From the NCBI RefSeq assembly GCF_002224265.1, contig NZ_CP012881.1:62001-126000 (forward strand): 64,000 nucleotides of DNA, given 5' to 3'. The stretch's first letter is position 1, and the number at the start of each line of letters is the position of its first letter. Below, one piece after another: positions 19,183 through 27,275 of this stretch. A program made the position numbers and the translations under genes. Under the pieces are notes generated by a model. The model was not told the origin of the DNA and made no database searches. It saw only the letters and a program-made list of their open reading frames with translations. This stretch comes from Vibrio vulnificus NBRC 15645 = ATCC 27562. GTDB lineage: Bacteria > Pseudomonadota > Gammaproteobacteria > Enterobacterales > Vibrionaceae.

Positions 19183-19398
19183 TCAACGTCTTGACGTTGA
19201 GTTGCGGATTTTGTAGCGATCTTTTCGGTGCGTATTGCGTAACTTACGCACCTTCGTTTTTCTCTTAATCGTCAGATATTCACGGTAAATAATCCGAATA
19301 AACGCAACTAAGCCAATGATGAGCAGAATGGTAAAAACGCTCAGGAAGCTTTCACACAACCAATCTGGCTGACAGGGTAGATAAATTTCAAAATCCAT
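19183..19398 (-). CDS. Small single-pass membrane protein, 71 aa
   Basis: 71 residues with one strong membrane helix (about 18-37) and a very basic C-terminal tail (YLTIKRKTKVRKLR...KDRYK). By the positive-inside rule the tail is cytoplasmic. AGGAGG lies 8 nt upstream of the ATG, a near-ideal ribosome-binding site, which argues that the gene is real. It follows rlmF by 56 bp on the same strand and ends just before a shared terminator, so it is probably the last gene of ygjP-rlmF. I do not recognise a family and propose no function. Confidence 0.65.
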   Translation of the reverse strand: MDFEIYLPCQPDWLCESFLSVFTILLIIGLVAFIRIIYREYLTIKRKTKVRKLRNTHRKDRYKIRNSTSRR

Positions 19399-19454
19399 CG
19401 CATGCCCTCCTATTACGCAACCTATTCGTTTTTAACTCGGGATAATGGTCTCCA

Positions 19455-20549
19455 TCACCCTCGCAGTTTTATCCACTCCCCTCTTTGTTGTTTGTCCATA
19501 AATGACCAAGCAACAAAGCGACTGACCTTTTGTCCTTGGCTCATTTCGACGACACGAATACTGCGTACACCTAATTTTTCCAACTGTTTACGTAGAGGTC
19601 TTACGTTGTCTTTCTTCGAAACGAGCGTACTGAACCACAAAACCTGATGGGCAAAACGCTCACTTTCGTTCGCCATGCGCTTCAAGAAGGAGGATTCTCC
19701 ACCTTGGCACCACAACTCAGAATTTTGACCTCCGAAGTTAAGTATAGGTTTGTTTTTCGAGATTTTTTGTGAACCAGCTTTTGCTGTTACACCTTTTTTC
19801 AAACGGTTGGCAGCGAGGTTGTCTAATTTTCGTTGTGTGCCAAACGCCGCTTCCTGCGCCGAAGCGTGAAATGGCGGGTTGCATGTCGTCACATGAAAGT
19901 AGTCTGTGGGGCCAATAATGCCTTGGAAAATATGCTGAGACTGGTCTTGCAATTTGAGATCAAGCTGCCCCTGCAGTACAGGGTTAGAGTCGGCAATACG
20001 CTGCGCGGACTCAATCGATTTAGGGTCAACATCACTACCGGTGTAAGACCAACGATAGTCACAAATCGCAATAATGGGATAGATGGCGTTTGCACCAACA
20101 CCGATGTCCAACGCCTGAACTTTCTCATGAGGAAATTTACCTTTCACCTCTCCTTCCAAGAGCTCCGCTAGACGATGGATGTAATCCGCACGCCCTGGGA
20201 TTGGTGGGCACAAGTAGCCTGCTGGGATGTCCCAATTTGCCACTTGATAGTAAGCACTGAGCAGCGCTTTATTGAGCATTTTTACCGCAGTTGAATCTGA
20301 AAAAGAGATACTCGCCTCCCCTTTAGGATTTTTGATCACAAAAGGAGCAAGCGATGGCAGCGCCTGCGTTAACTTAGCAAAATCGTAACGCCCTTGATGT
20401 TTGTTGCGCGAATGCAGCCCAGCACGCGTGACTTTGACAAAATCACAACTCGATTCAGACATATTGAGATCACAACTTTTTTTCTTGTGCGGTGTTGGGG
20501 CTCGTTTCGCAGACTCTAATGGTTTGGCTGATTTTCGTTTGTTCGTCAT
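19455..20549 (-). CDS. rlmF: 23S rRNA (adenine(1618)-N6)-methyltransferase
   Basis: 364 residues from ATG 20549; the frame extends upstream but overlaps ygjP. After a basic, low-complexity N-terminus (MTNKRKSAKPLE...HKKK) comes a Rossmann methyltransferase core with LDIGVGANAIYP as the SAM motif and NPPF (in TTCNPPFHAS) as the N6-adenine catalytic motif. It methylates A1618 of 23S rRNA. The start codon overlaps the stop of ygjP by one base (TAATG), indicating translational coupling. Length is slightly longer than E. coli RlmF because of the N-terminal tail. Confidence 0.93.
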   Translation of the reverse strand: MTNKRKSAKPLESAKRAPTPHKKKSCDLNMSESSCDFVKVTRAGLHSRNKHQGRYDFAKLTQALPSLAPFVIKNPKGEASISFSDSTAVKMLNKALLSAYYQVANWDIPAGYLCPPIPGRADYIHRLAELLEGEVKGKFPHEKVQALDIGVGANAIYPIIAICDYRWSYTGSDVDPKSIESAQRIADSNPVLQGQLDLKLQDQSQHIFQGIIGPTDYFHVTTCNPPFHASAQEAAFGTQRKLDNLAANRLKKGVTAKAGSQKISKNKPILNFGGQNSELWCQGGESSFLKRMANESERFAHQVLWFSTLVSKKDNVRPLRKQLEKLGVRSIRVVEMSQGQKVSRFVAWSFMDKQQRGEWIKLRG

Positions 20550-21064
20550 TATTTTTTTGCTTCCTGAGCTTTTAAATCGAGGTAAATCATAAACAGACGA
20601 GCATCCAGCTCCAGTTGGTGATAGTCCGGCTCCATGTAGCAGCAAAGAGAGTAAAAGGCTTTATCATGCTCTTTCTCTTTAATGTGCGCCAGTTCGTGCA
20701 CAACCAACATGCGCAGCAAAGGCTCCGGCGCCTCTTTAAATACGTTGGCAATGCGAATCTCATTTTTCGATTTTAGTTTTCCGCCGTGGTTGCGAGACAC
20801 GACACTGTGCAAGCCGAGGGCATTGTTAATCAGATGAATTTTTCCGTCGTACACCACTTTACTGATGGGGCCCGTTTTCTTCATAAACTGGTTTTTGATC
20901 TGCATCGCGTAGTCAAACAACGCTTTTTCGCTGCGAATGTCGTGACGTGCTGGGTAGCGTTTATCAAACCAAGGAATTAAACGTTGCGACTCAATCAATT
21001 GGGCCACTTGCTGCACGATATGCTGCGGGTAACCCTGAATGTAGCGAAGTGACGGATGCATCAT
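20549..21064 (-). CDS. ygjP: YgjP-like zinc metalloprotein (HELAH motif)
   Basis: About 171 residues from ATG 21064; ATG 21061 is the immediate next codon and 21082 is possible but has no ribosome-binding site. The sequence follows E. coli YgjP closely as I remember it (YIQGYP..., ALGLHSVVSR, HELAHIKEKEHDKAFYSLCCYMEP). HELAH with the downstream His/Glu is a zincin-type site. The family was first listed as metal-dependent hydrolase or M48-like peptidase, and E. coli YgjP has been described as a UTP pyrophosphatase. The physiological role is uncertain. It is translationally coupled to rlmF. Confidence 0.85.
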   Translation of the reverse strand: MMHPSLRYIQGYPQHIVQQVAQLIESQRLIPWFDKRYPARHDIRSEKALFDYAMQIKNQFMKKTGPISKVVYDGKIHLINNALGLHSVVSRNHGGKLKSKNEIRIANVFKEAPEPLLRMLVVHELAHIKEKEHDKAFYSLCCYMEPDYHQLELDARLFMIYLDLKAQEAKK

Positions 21065-21195
21065 GGAATCAGACCTGATCATTTTTCAAAGCGCGCTAGT
21101 TTACCTGACTCCGCCCCTTGATTCATCGCTTTTTCTTTTCGTCCGCAGCGAAATTGGCTACACTTGCGCCCCTTTTCATTACATGGCAAGACAAG

Positions 21196-21426
21196 ATGAA
21201 ACGTGTCGTCCTCTATATCAAAGACAAATGTCCACACTGCAAAGATGCGCAGCGCTATCTGGATAGCAAAGGCATTCAATACCGCTTGTGTAATGCCAAG
21301 ATGCATCGCGGCCGTAAAGAGCTCGACGCGATTGGTGCGCGCTCTGTGCCAGTACTTAAAATCGGTGACCGCTTGATGATTGGTTGGAACCCGAAGAACT
21401 TTGAACGCATGTATGGCGATAAGTGA
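21196..21426 (+). CDS. Glutaredoxin-like protein (CPHC)
   Basis: 76 residues from ATG 21196; the longer open frame begins upstream without a site. A compact thioredoxin fold with the redox motif C12-P-H-C15, the cis-Pro segment SVPVLKIGD and a C-terminal GWNPKNFERM. The pattern is near NrdH-type and small glutaredoxins, which reduce disulfides or support ribonucleotide reductase. The partner is unknown here because no nrd gene is adjacent. It is divergent from ygjP, and its stop lies only 6 bp from the convergent LysR gene with no terminator between them. Confidence 0.88.
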   Translation: MKRVVLYIKDKCPHCKDAQRYLDSKGIQYRLCNAKMHRGRKELDAIGARSVPVLKIGDRLMIGWNPKNFERMYGDK

Positions 21427-21432
21427 TCACAG

Positions 21433-22302
21433 CTAAACATACTGCTTTATAAATTCGATAAAGGTGCGATCCGCCACCGAAAGATAGCCGCCACGTCGCC
21501 AAGCCAGTGCTAGGTTGAGGGTGACGGGCGGAGAAAATGGCACGCCGACCACGCCACTCTCATTCTCGGTCACCAGTTGAAGCAATGCTGTAATGGCAAA
21601 CTCTCGCTTTACGATCTTCAAAATCAATGGCAATAGATTGGTTTCAAAAGAATACTGCATTTCAATGCCATGCTGCTGGCTAAAATGATCGAGAAAATCG
21701 CGGTGGAAATAACCCGATTTGAACATCACCAGTTCATGTTGAAAGAATTCTTCAAAGGTGAGTGATGCTCGTTGCGATAACGGATGCTCGCTGCCGACAA
21801 CCGCCATCATCTGGCTAGAGAATAGGTGGTCGATTTCTAAATCGTCCGGTACGTCGTTTTCCGTGATCACACCAATGTCCAAATCCCCATCAAGCAGCAT
21901 CTTACGAATCGACTGCGTCCCCGCTTCAATCAGTGTCAGTTTGAGGTTGGGATAATGGCTTTTAAAGGCCATTAAAATTTCTGGAAAGAAATAGCTGCCC
22001 ATCATGCTTGGCGCACCGAGGCGCACCTCACCTTTCTCAAGCCCCTTCAGTTCATTCATCGCCAACTCCGCATCATGCAGTTGCTGTACGACTCGTTTGG
22101 CATGTTCATACAAGGTTTGCCCTTCCGTTGTCAGTGCGATCTGTTTGTCATCACGTTTAAATAGAGTCACACCGAGGCTTTGTTCGAGCTTTTTGATTGA
22201 GACACTCAAGGCAGGCTGCGCGATATGCAGAGACTGAGCTGCACGAGTGAAATTTTTCTCTTCGGCCACCGCCAAAAATTGTTTGAGTTGTTTCGATTCC
22301 AT
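21433..22302 (-). CDS. LysR-type transcriptional regulator
   Basis: 289 residues. The N-terminal winged HTH (residues 1-60) reads ESKQLKQFLAVAEEKNFTRAAQSLHIAQPALSVSI-type, the classic LysR signature, followed by the linker helix and a two-lobed effector domain. It is divergent from an MFS exporter gene 95 bp away, the standard arrangement in which the regulator controls its neighbour in response to a small molecule. An AT-rich dyad sits in the gap. The effector cannot be predicted. Full length for the family. Confidence 0.93.
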   Translation of the reverse strand: MESKQLKQFLAVAEEKNFTRAAQSLHIAQPALSVSIKKLEQSLGVTLFKRDDKQIALTTEGQTLYEHAKRVVQQLHDAELAMNELKGLEKGEVRLGAPSMMGSYFFPEILMAFKSHYPNLKLTLIEAGTQSIRKMLLDGDLDIGVITENDVPDDLEIDHLFSSQMMAVVGSEHPLSQRASLTFEEFFQHELVMFKSGYFHRDFLDHFSQQHGIEMQYSFETNLLPLILKIVKREFAITALLQLVTENESGVVGVPFSPPVTLNLALAWRRGGYLSVADRTFIEFIKQYV

Positions 22303-22310
22303 CTAGATCA

Positions 22311-22344
22311 AAAATATATCGTCATCATATTTTTAATATATTTT
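22311..22344. promoter_or_regulatory. Candidate LysR operator dyad
   Basis: AAAATATAT (22311-22319) and ATATATTTT (22336-22344) are exact inverted copies separated by 16 bp, just upstream of the LysR start and about 70 bp before the MFS gene. The placement is right for a LysR-type recognition site. AT-rich composition makes a chance match less unlikely. Confidence 0.45.
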
Positions 22345-22396
22345 GTTTATCACGATGTGACTGATACTGTGCTCACAAATCAGTAGGAGAATTAAG

Positions 22397-23605
22397 ATGT
22401 ACGAACTCGGCAGCTCTCAGTATCGCCATATCACCATTGCCTTGGCACTCGGTTCGTTTTTAGTTTTCTGTAATCTTTACCTCTTTCAACCCATGCTGCC
22501 CAAATTGGCCTTGGAATACGCGGTATCGGAAACACAGGTAAACTGGGTCTTTGCCGCCACCACACTGGGCTTATCCCTCAGCCTTGTTCCCATGGCGGTG
22601 TTGTCTGAAAAAATAGGCCGACGCACGGTCATGTTAGCAGGCTTGTTCACCATCCCTCTTTGTAGCGCAGCACTGTTGCTCAATGACTCTTTCTTATTTG
22701 TGGTTCTGTGTCGAGCCCTGCTTGGCGTTGCGCTCGCAGCCTTTGCCGCTGTTGCGGTGGCGTATATGGCGGAAGAGTTACACCCAAAAGCGTTTAGCCA
22801 CGCGATCGGTGGTTATATCGCCGCCAATTCACTTGGCGGTATTAGCGGACGAATCAGTGGCGGTTTGATGTCCGACTGGTTTGGTACCACGGTCGCGATT
22901 GAGGTGATGCTGCTCTTCACGCTACTGGGCGTGATTGCGGTGAGCTTTTTGCTGCCCAAGCAGAAACATTTCTCCCCCAGCACTCACAGCTTATGGCAAC
23001 ACAATCAGACCATCGTCCAGCACCTGCGTCACACCCGAGTTTGGTTGGCGATGGTGATCGGCGGACTCAATTTTGCCCTTTTCGTTAACCTCTATTCCGT
23101 GATGGGATTTCGCCTGGTGGCAGAGCCGCATGGCCTACCCGTTGGCCTCGCTTCATTGATTTTTTTGTGTTACCTCGGCGGTACCATCAGCTCCAAATAC
23201 ACCGGCAAATGGAATCAACATTTTCATCCGGTCAGCGGCATGTTACTGGGTGCGGCGATCAGTTTATTTGGCATGCTAATCACCTCGATTGAACACTTAG
23301 CCGCCATGTTTATCGGTTTAGTGCTGATTTCCTTCGGCGCTTTTTTCACGCACACTTTGGCGTATGGATGGGTTGGACAAAAAGCCACTCACGCGAAAGC
23401 AACGGCAACCGCGATGTATCTGGTGCACTACTATGTGGGCGGTAGCCTTGGCGGGTTCTTCTTGCTCTATTGCTGGCAACATTGGCAATGGAATGGCGTG
23501 ATCATCGCGGCGTCGAGTATGTATGTGTTGCTGTTTGCGGTGATACTGCAACTGAAAAAGCCCAAATACGCGTGCATAGAAGAGAGCTTGGTCAAGCATC
23601 CTTGA
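22397..23605 (+). CDS. MFS transporter (probable drug/metabolite exporter)
   Basis: 402 residues with twelve predicted membrane helices in two six-helix halves. The loop between helices 2 and 3 has SEKIGRRTVM, the MFS motif A (G-x-x-x-D/E-R-x-G-R-R/K). The YnfM-type exporters with an adjacent LysR regulator look very similar. Substrate unknown; proton-driven export of a small molecule is the family expectation. TAGGAG precedes the ATG. Control by the divergent LysR protein is likely from the layout. Confidence 0.88.
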   Translation: MYELGSSQYRHITIALALGSFLVFCNLYLFQPMLPKLALEYAVSETQVNWVFAATTLGLSLSLVPMAVLSEKIGRRTVMLAGLFTIPLCSAALLLNDSFLFVVLCRALLGVALAAFAAVAVAYMAEELHPKAFSHAIGGYIAANSLGGISGRISGGLMSDWFGTTVAIEVMLLFTLLGVIAVSFLLPKQKHFSPSTHSLWQHNQTIVQHLRHTRVWLAMVIGGLNFALFVNLYSVMGFRLVAEPHGLPVGLASLIFLCYLGGTISSKYTGKWNQHFHPVSGMLLGAAISLFGMLITSIEHLAAMFIGLVLISFGAFFTHTLAYGWVGQKATHAKATATAMYLVHYYVGGSLGGFFLLYCWQHWQWNGVIIAASSMYVLLFAVILQLKKPKYACIEESLVKHP

Positions 23606-23677
23606 GTCGTCAAAGGGGATAGGATTGAACCCCACGAGTGGTTATACTGCCCCCTCAACACGCAATAGAATACGACC

Positions 23678-24238
23678 ATGACTCAAAGCTCAACACAACA
23701 AACCATTCATCAAGAAGTGAACCAATGGCTCAACGATGTGGTGATTGGTTTAAATCTCTGCCCATTCGCCGCCAAACCGCAGCGCAATCAGCAAATCAAA
23801 ATCCACGTCAGTGAGGCCGACAATGAAGAGTTGTTGCTGCAAGATATTCTCAGCTTGCTGATGGAGCTCGATCAAACGGAGCCCAGTGAGTTAGAAACCA
23901 CGCTGGTTGTTATCCCTAACATGCTCAGCGATTTTTGGGATTACAATCTTTTCATCGATTGGGTGGAAGCCTTGATCAAACAACAAGATTGGGAAGGCGT
24001 TTTCCAAGTGGCCACCTTCCATCCGGACTACTGTTTTGGTGGTGCCGAGCCAGAAGACGATGAAAACCTCACCAATCGCTCACCTTATCCGATTTTTCAT
24101 CTCATTCGAGAAGAAAGCATGGAAAAGGTACTGCGCCACTATCCAGATCCTGAATCGATCCCAGATACCAACATTGCTCGTGTTTCAGCGCTCAATGAAG
24201 AAGAGCGTAAAAAGCTGTTCCCTTATCTTTTTCGCTAA
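23678..24238 (+). CDS. DUF1415 family protein
   Basis: 186 residues, soluble, matching DUF1415: an N-terminal helix leading to GLNLCPFAAKP, then VVIPNMLSDFWDYNLFIDWVE, and FQVATFHPDYCFGGAEPED near residue 120. The conserved Cys and His residues in LCPFA and FHPDYCF suggest a functional site, but no activity is established for the family. It is acidic and without signal peptide or membrane segment. It stands between the MFS gene and a MazG-like gene with no overlaps. Confidence 0.85.
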   Translation: MTQSSTQQTIHQEVNQWLNDVVIGLNLCPFAAKPQRNQQIKIHVSEADNEELLLQDILSLLMELDQTEPSELETTLVVIPNMLSDFWDYNLFIDWVEALIKQQDWEGVFQVATFHPDYCFGGAEPEDDENLTNRSPYPIFHLIREESMEKVLRHYPDPESIPDTNIARVSALNEEERKKLFPYLFR

Positions 24239-24387
24239 ACAGCATAGGGCAAAGAGCATCAACCAAACCTGAGGCAGCGACCATGCGCACTGTGCCACAA
24301 GTGCCGCTGCTTCAATTGGCAAGGGGATAGAGCTTACCTCTCGGCTCTGGTATCATTCGCCCTTACGTAAAACTATTGGAAAAACAC

Positions 24388-24963
24388 ATGCAATTGTCTC
24401 AACTTACCCAAGACATTTTTGATCACCTGTACCGTGACATCACTGAGTTCCGTAGCACGTTTGATTTGCCGGTGGCTGCACCTGAAAGCCTAGATGAAAA
24501 AGCGGACACGCTACACACTTCTTTGATCATCGAAGAGATGACGGAGTTGGCGGAAGCGGATAGCAAAACAGAACAAGCAGATGCGATTGTTGATTCGGTC
24601 TACGTGCTTATGGGTCGCCTAGTCCACCTTGGAGCGGCAAACGTTGAAGACAATCTTGCTATCAGCTACTTGATTGATCTGCTGCTAAACGTCGCAAAAA
24701 ACCGTGGCATCGACTTTATTCCATGCTGGGATGAAGTGCACTCAAGTAACATGAGCAAAGTGTGTCGCAATGAACAAGAATATGCCGACACTGAGAAGTT
24801 CTATGCAGAGCAAGGTGTTAAGTTGATGGCGGTGCAAAAAGGTGATTACCTGATTGCCAAATGTGCCGAGGATTTTGAAGGCGAAGGCAAAACGATTCGT
24901 GCTGGTAAGGTATTGAAATCGGTTTACTACCGCCCTGCAGACTTAGTTCCACTGACTCAGTAA
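24388..24963 (+). CDS. MazG-like (phosphoribosyl-ATP pyrophosphohydrolase-type) protein
   Basis: 191 residues from ATG 24388, with a GGA-rich site 7 nt upstream; a TTG at 24376 is in frame but weaker. The region EEMTELAEADSKTEQADAIVDSVYVLMGRL has the E-x-x-E...E-x-x-D metal-binding pattern of the all-alpha NTP pyrophosphohydrolase superfamily (MazG, HisE, dUTPase-2). The C-terminal half (NRGIDFIPCWDEVHSSNMSK) is typical of the subgroup found in marine gammaproteobacteria. It probably cleaves a nucleotide to monophosphate plus pyrophosphate; the substrate is unknown. The terminator of this gene has been split by the IS element that follows. Confidence 0.82.
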   Translation: MQLSQLTQDIFDHLYRDITEFRSTFDLPVAAPESLDEKADTLHTSLIIEEMTELAEADSKTEQADAIVDSVYVLMGRLVHLGAANVEDNLAISYLIDLLLNVAKNRGIDFIPCWDEVHSSNMSKVCRNEQEYADTEKFYAEQGVKLMAVQKGDYLIAKCAEDFEGEGKTIRAGKVLKSVYYRPADLVPLTQ

Positions 24964-25019
24964 GCCATTTGTTCTCAGTTGGTCATCCGTTTTTAGCAAA
25001 CCAACCGTTTGATGAAGCT

Positions 25020-25035
25020 AGCCCGCCTAAGTGCG
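25020..25035 (+). terminator. Interrupted terminator of the MazG-like gene (left part)
   Basis: The left arm AGCCCGC (25020-25026) and loop CTAAGT are followed by GCG and then the IS. The matching right arm GCGGGCT with six Ts lies beyond the IS at 26475-26486. Joining both gives a complete 7-bp stem and U-tract, so the ancestral terminator has been cut by the insertion. Confidence 0.8.
25024..25035. repeat. 12-bp target-site duplication, left copy
   Basis: CGCCTAAGTGCG, identical to 26466-26477. Flanking bases differ on both sides, which fixes the length at 12 bp. IS4-type elements are known to duplicate about 10-13 bp. Confidence 0.92.
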
Positions 25036-25043
25036 CAATGTAG

Positions 25044-25077
25044 ATCAGATAAGGATCGGTTGACCGATCCTTCTGAT
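25044..25077. repeat. Subterminal hairpin of the IS4-type element
   Basis: AAGGATCGGT (25051-25060) and ACCGATCCTT (25063-25072) form a 10-bp dyad. ATCAG (25044-25048) and CTGAT (25073-25077) extend it past a 2-nt bulge. It contains three GATC (Dam) sites close to the inverted repeat. Confidence 0.8.
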
Positions 25078-25084
25078 GAGAGAC

Positions 25085-25118
25085 AATCGGAAACCTGTTT
25101 ATAGGTTTCCGATTTTTT
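25085..25118 (+). terminator. Terminator-like hairpin directly before the transposase start
   Basis: AATCGGAAACCT (25085-25096) and AGGTTTCCGATT (25103-25114) form a perfect 12-bp stem with a 6-nt loop. A run of six Ts ends right at the ATG (25119). It should stop transcripts entering from outside and also leaves no Shine-Dalgarno sequence before the gene. Confidence 0.85.
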
Positions 25119-26456
25119 ATGTCTATCCAAAACTATTTTGCTGACTTTCTTGAAGAGAGTCCTGTTGATGTCGCTCAGCTAACCACCTTCTCCGAGCATA
25201 TTCCTGATGAGTGGGTTGCTAAAGCGGCAACACTTTCCGATAAAGCGACAATTCGTCGACGTCGTTTACCTAGTGATATGGTTCTTTGGCTTATTGTTGG
25301 AATGGCGTTTTTCCGCAATGAGTCTATTGCAGAAGTCGCACGGCGAATGAATGTCTGTGCCGAGGGCTTAGCCGATGAGGAACTGCTAGCTAAAAGTGCT
25401 TTAACGCAAGCAAGGCAACGCCTTGGTAAAGCTGCTCCAGAATGGTTGTTTAGACAATGCAGTCACACATGGGGTCTAGAGCGTTACCCCGAGGATACTT
25501 GGCAAGGCTTACAAGTCTTCGCTATTGATGGGGCTCTTTTTCGAACCGCTGATACATCAGAACTAAGAGAACATTTTGGGTCAGGTAATACATCCAGCGA
25601 GAGGCAGACACCTCATCCAGTACTTAGGGTGGTGACCATGATGAATGTTCGCTCACATGTCATTGTAGACGCAGCTATAAGCCCCTATCGTCGTGGTGAA
25701 ATACCGCTTGCAATGCCCTTTATTGACTCTCTACCTGATAACTCAGTGACTTTACTAGATAAGGGGTTTTATGGCGCAGACTTACTTCTTTCTCTCCAAA
25801 ATAGTGGCTCCAACAGGCATTGGTTGTTACCAGCGAAGAAAGGGGTGAAATTCAGACTTCTGGACGATGAAGAGAGCGACGACATGTTGGTAGAAATGAA
25901 AGTCTCTCCACAGGCTCGCAAGAAAAATCCTAACCTACCTGAAAAATGGCAAGTCAGAGCCGTTACTTATCAAGTACAAGGTAAGCACAAAACAGTGTTT
26001 ACGTCTTTGCCTAGGGAAGAGTACGATGCGGAATCAGTAGCCGAGCTTTACCATGAGAGATGGGAAATTGAGTTAGGGTACAGAGACATAAAAAGTTCGA
26101 TGCAGCACAACGCGTTAGTGCTGAGGAGTAAGACGGTCGAGCTTGTCTATCAAGAGTTATGGGGGCTGTTGCTTGGTTATAACTTGGTAAGACGAGAAGC
26201 CAGTCAAGCGGCCGTAGCACATGGTCGAATGGCCAATGAAATCAGTTTTAAATACGCTTGTCAGTTCATCGCTAGTCAACTGAAAGTAATGAGCAAAGCG
26301 GTATCTCCAGGTAATACACCGAAGCGTCTAAAAAGTCTGCGCGGAGACTTATCCATCCTTTTTATAGACAAACGCCCTAAGCCAAATCGGCCTAGGGCGG
26401 TAAAAATATCAAAGACCCGATATCCTGTTAATCGCAAGGCAGCTCCTCTTAAGTGA
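25119..26456 (+). CDS. IS4-family DDE transposase
   Basis: 445 residues, intact. The RNase H-like catalytic acids are D137 (AIDGALFR), D214 (LLDKGFYG) and E318, the last within the IS4 signature Y311-x2-R314-x3-E318-x6-K325 (YHERWEIELGYRDIK). A beta-strand-rich insertion lies between the second Asp and the Glu, as in Tn5/IS4 transposases. It cuts and pastes the element through hairpin DNA intermediates. The ATG follows a U-tract directly, with no ribosome-binding site, so translation is probably inefficient, which fits the low activity usual for such elements. Confidence 0.95.
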   Translation: MSIQNYFADFLEESPVDVAQLTTFSEHIPDEWVAKAATLSDKATIRRRRLPSDMVLWLIVGMAFFRNESIAEVARRMNVCAEGLADEELLAKSALTQARQRLGKAAPEWLFRQCSHTWGLERYPEDTWQGLQVFAIDGALFRTADTSELREHFGSGNTSSERQTPHPVLRVVTMMNVRSHVIVDAAISPYRRGEIPLAMPFIDSLPDNSVTLLDKGFYGADLLLSLQNSGSNRHWLLPAKKGVKFRLLDDEESDDMLVEMKVSPQARKKNPNLPEKWQVRAVTYQVQGKHKTVFTSLPREEYDAESVAELYHERWEIELGYRDIKSSMQHNALVLRSKTVELVYQELWGLLLGYNLVRREASQAAVAHGRMANEISFKYACQFIASQLKVMSKAVSPGNTPKRLKSLRGDLSILFIDKRPKPNRPRAVKISKTRYPVNRKAAPLK

Positions 26457-26465
26457 ACTACATTG

Positions 26466-26477
26466 CGCCTAAGTGCG
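26466..26477. repeat. 12-bp target-site duplication, right copy
   Basis: CGCCTAAGTGCG, identical to 25024-25035. It is followed by GGGCTTTTTT, the rest of the split terminator of the MazG-like gene. Confidence 0.92.
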
Positions 26478-26510
26478 GGCTTTTTTATCGTGGTGCGTTT
26501 TGTTGCAATG

Positions 26511-27275
26511 CTAAGTAAAAATCAAATACGGCTGCCCATCAACGGCCACTTTTTTCACTGGCGTTTCAAATACTTGCTGTAGATTTTCCACACTCATCAC
26601 TTCTTCTGCAGAGCCATATGCAGCGAGCACACCTTGGTTGAGCAGCAACACTTTGTCGGCGTGCCGATAGACTCGGTTGAGATCATGATTGGCCACCAAG
26701 ACCACCAAGCCTTGCGCGGCCATCTCATCGATAAGCTGATACAACCACTTCGCTTGGGCCACATCCAGTGGCGCGGCTGGCTCATCCAAGATCAGCAATT
26801 GCGAGTAAGGATTTAACGAGCGCCACACTTGCAAGCACACCGCTGCCAGACGCACGCGTTGCCATTCACCACCCGAGAGTGCCTGCACGCTACGATGCAA
26901 CTTGTCTTGCAACTGCACCAACTCCACCACTCTACGCACAGCTGCTTGAACCTCTGGCTCAGCCACATGCCTTCCTGTCGGTAACGAGAGCGCCAACATT
27001 TGAAACACATCGACATTAAATGCCGGTCTCGATTGCTGACAAAGGTAAGCCCGATAAATCGCTTGTTCCGCTAAAGGCAACGTGAGTAAAGAGGTCTCGT
27101 TGATCAACACTTCCCCCTTGGCGCCTTCACGCGAGCTCAGCGTGCCTGCAATCGCTGACAATAGAGTGCTTTTTCCAGAACCATTTGGCCCCGCCACATA
27201 CACTTTTTCACCTGCAGCACATTGAAAAGACAGGGGTAAAAGCCGATTGCCGACACTAATATGATTAATGCGCAT
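26511..27275 (-). CDS. btuD: Vitamin B12 ABC transporter ATPase
   Basis: 254 residues with a complete ABC ATPase set: Walker [10 protein letters not shown] near residue 34, Q-loop CQQSRPAF, signature LSGGEWQR, Walker [13 protein letters not shown] and the switch His in ANHDLNR. The [12 protein letters not shown] stretch and length agree with BtuD. It powers corrinoid import through BtuC. Its start overlaps the end of btuC by 11 bp, so the pair is co-translated. No btuF is adjacent; the binding protein must be encoded elsewhere. The IS4-type element lies just downstream of its stop. Confidence 0.93.
   Translation of the reverse strand: MRINHISVGNRLLPLSFQCAAGEKVYVAGPNGSGKSTLLSAIAGTLSSREGAKGEVLINETSLLTLPLAEQAIYRAYLCQQSRPAFNVDVFQMLALSLPTGRHVAEPEVQAAVRRVVELVQLQDKLHRSVQALSGGEWQRVRLAAVCLQVWRSLNPYSQLLILDEPAAPLDVAQAKWLYQLIDEMAAQGLVVLVANHDLNRVYRHADKVLLLNQGVLAAYGSAEEVMSVENLQQVFETPVKKVAVDGQPYLIFT

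Larger units (their letters stand above)
25036..26465 (+). mobile_element. IS4-family insertion sequence (IS4 subgroup), complete
   Basis: 1430 bp bounded by inverted repeats: left CAATGTAGATCA, right (reversed) CAATGTAGTTCA. A 12-bp target duplication lies immediately outside. The length and the left-end sequence with its GGATCGGTTGACCGATCC dyad resemble E. coli IS4 (1426 bp) as I recall it. One intact transposase gene fills the element, and identical duplications suggest a recent and possibly still active copy. It lies in the terminator region between the MazG-like gene and btuD. Confidence 0.93.
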
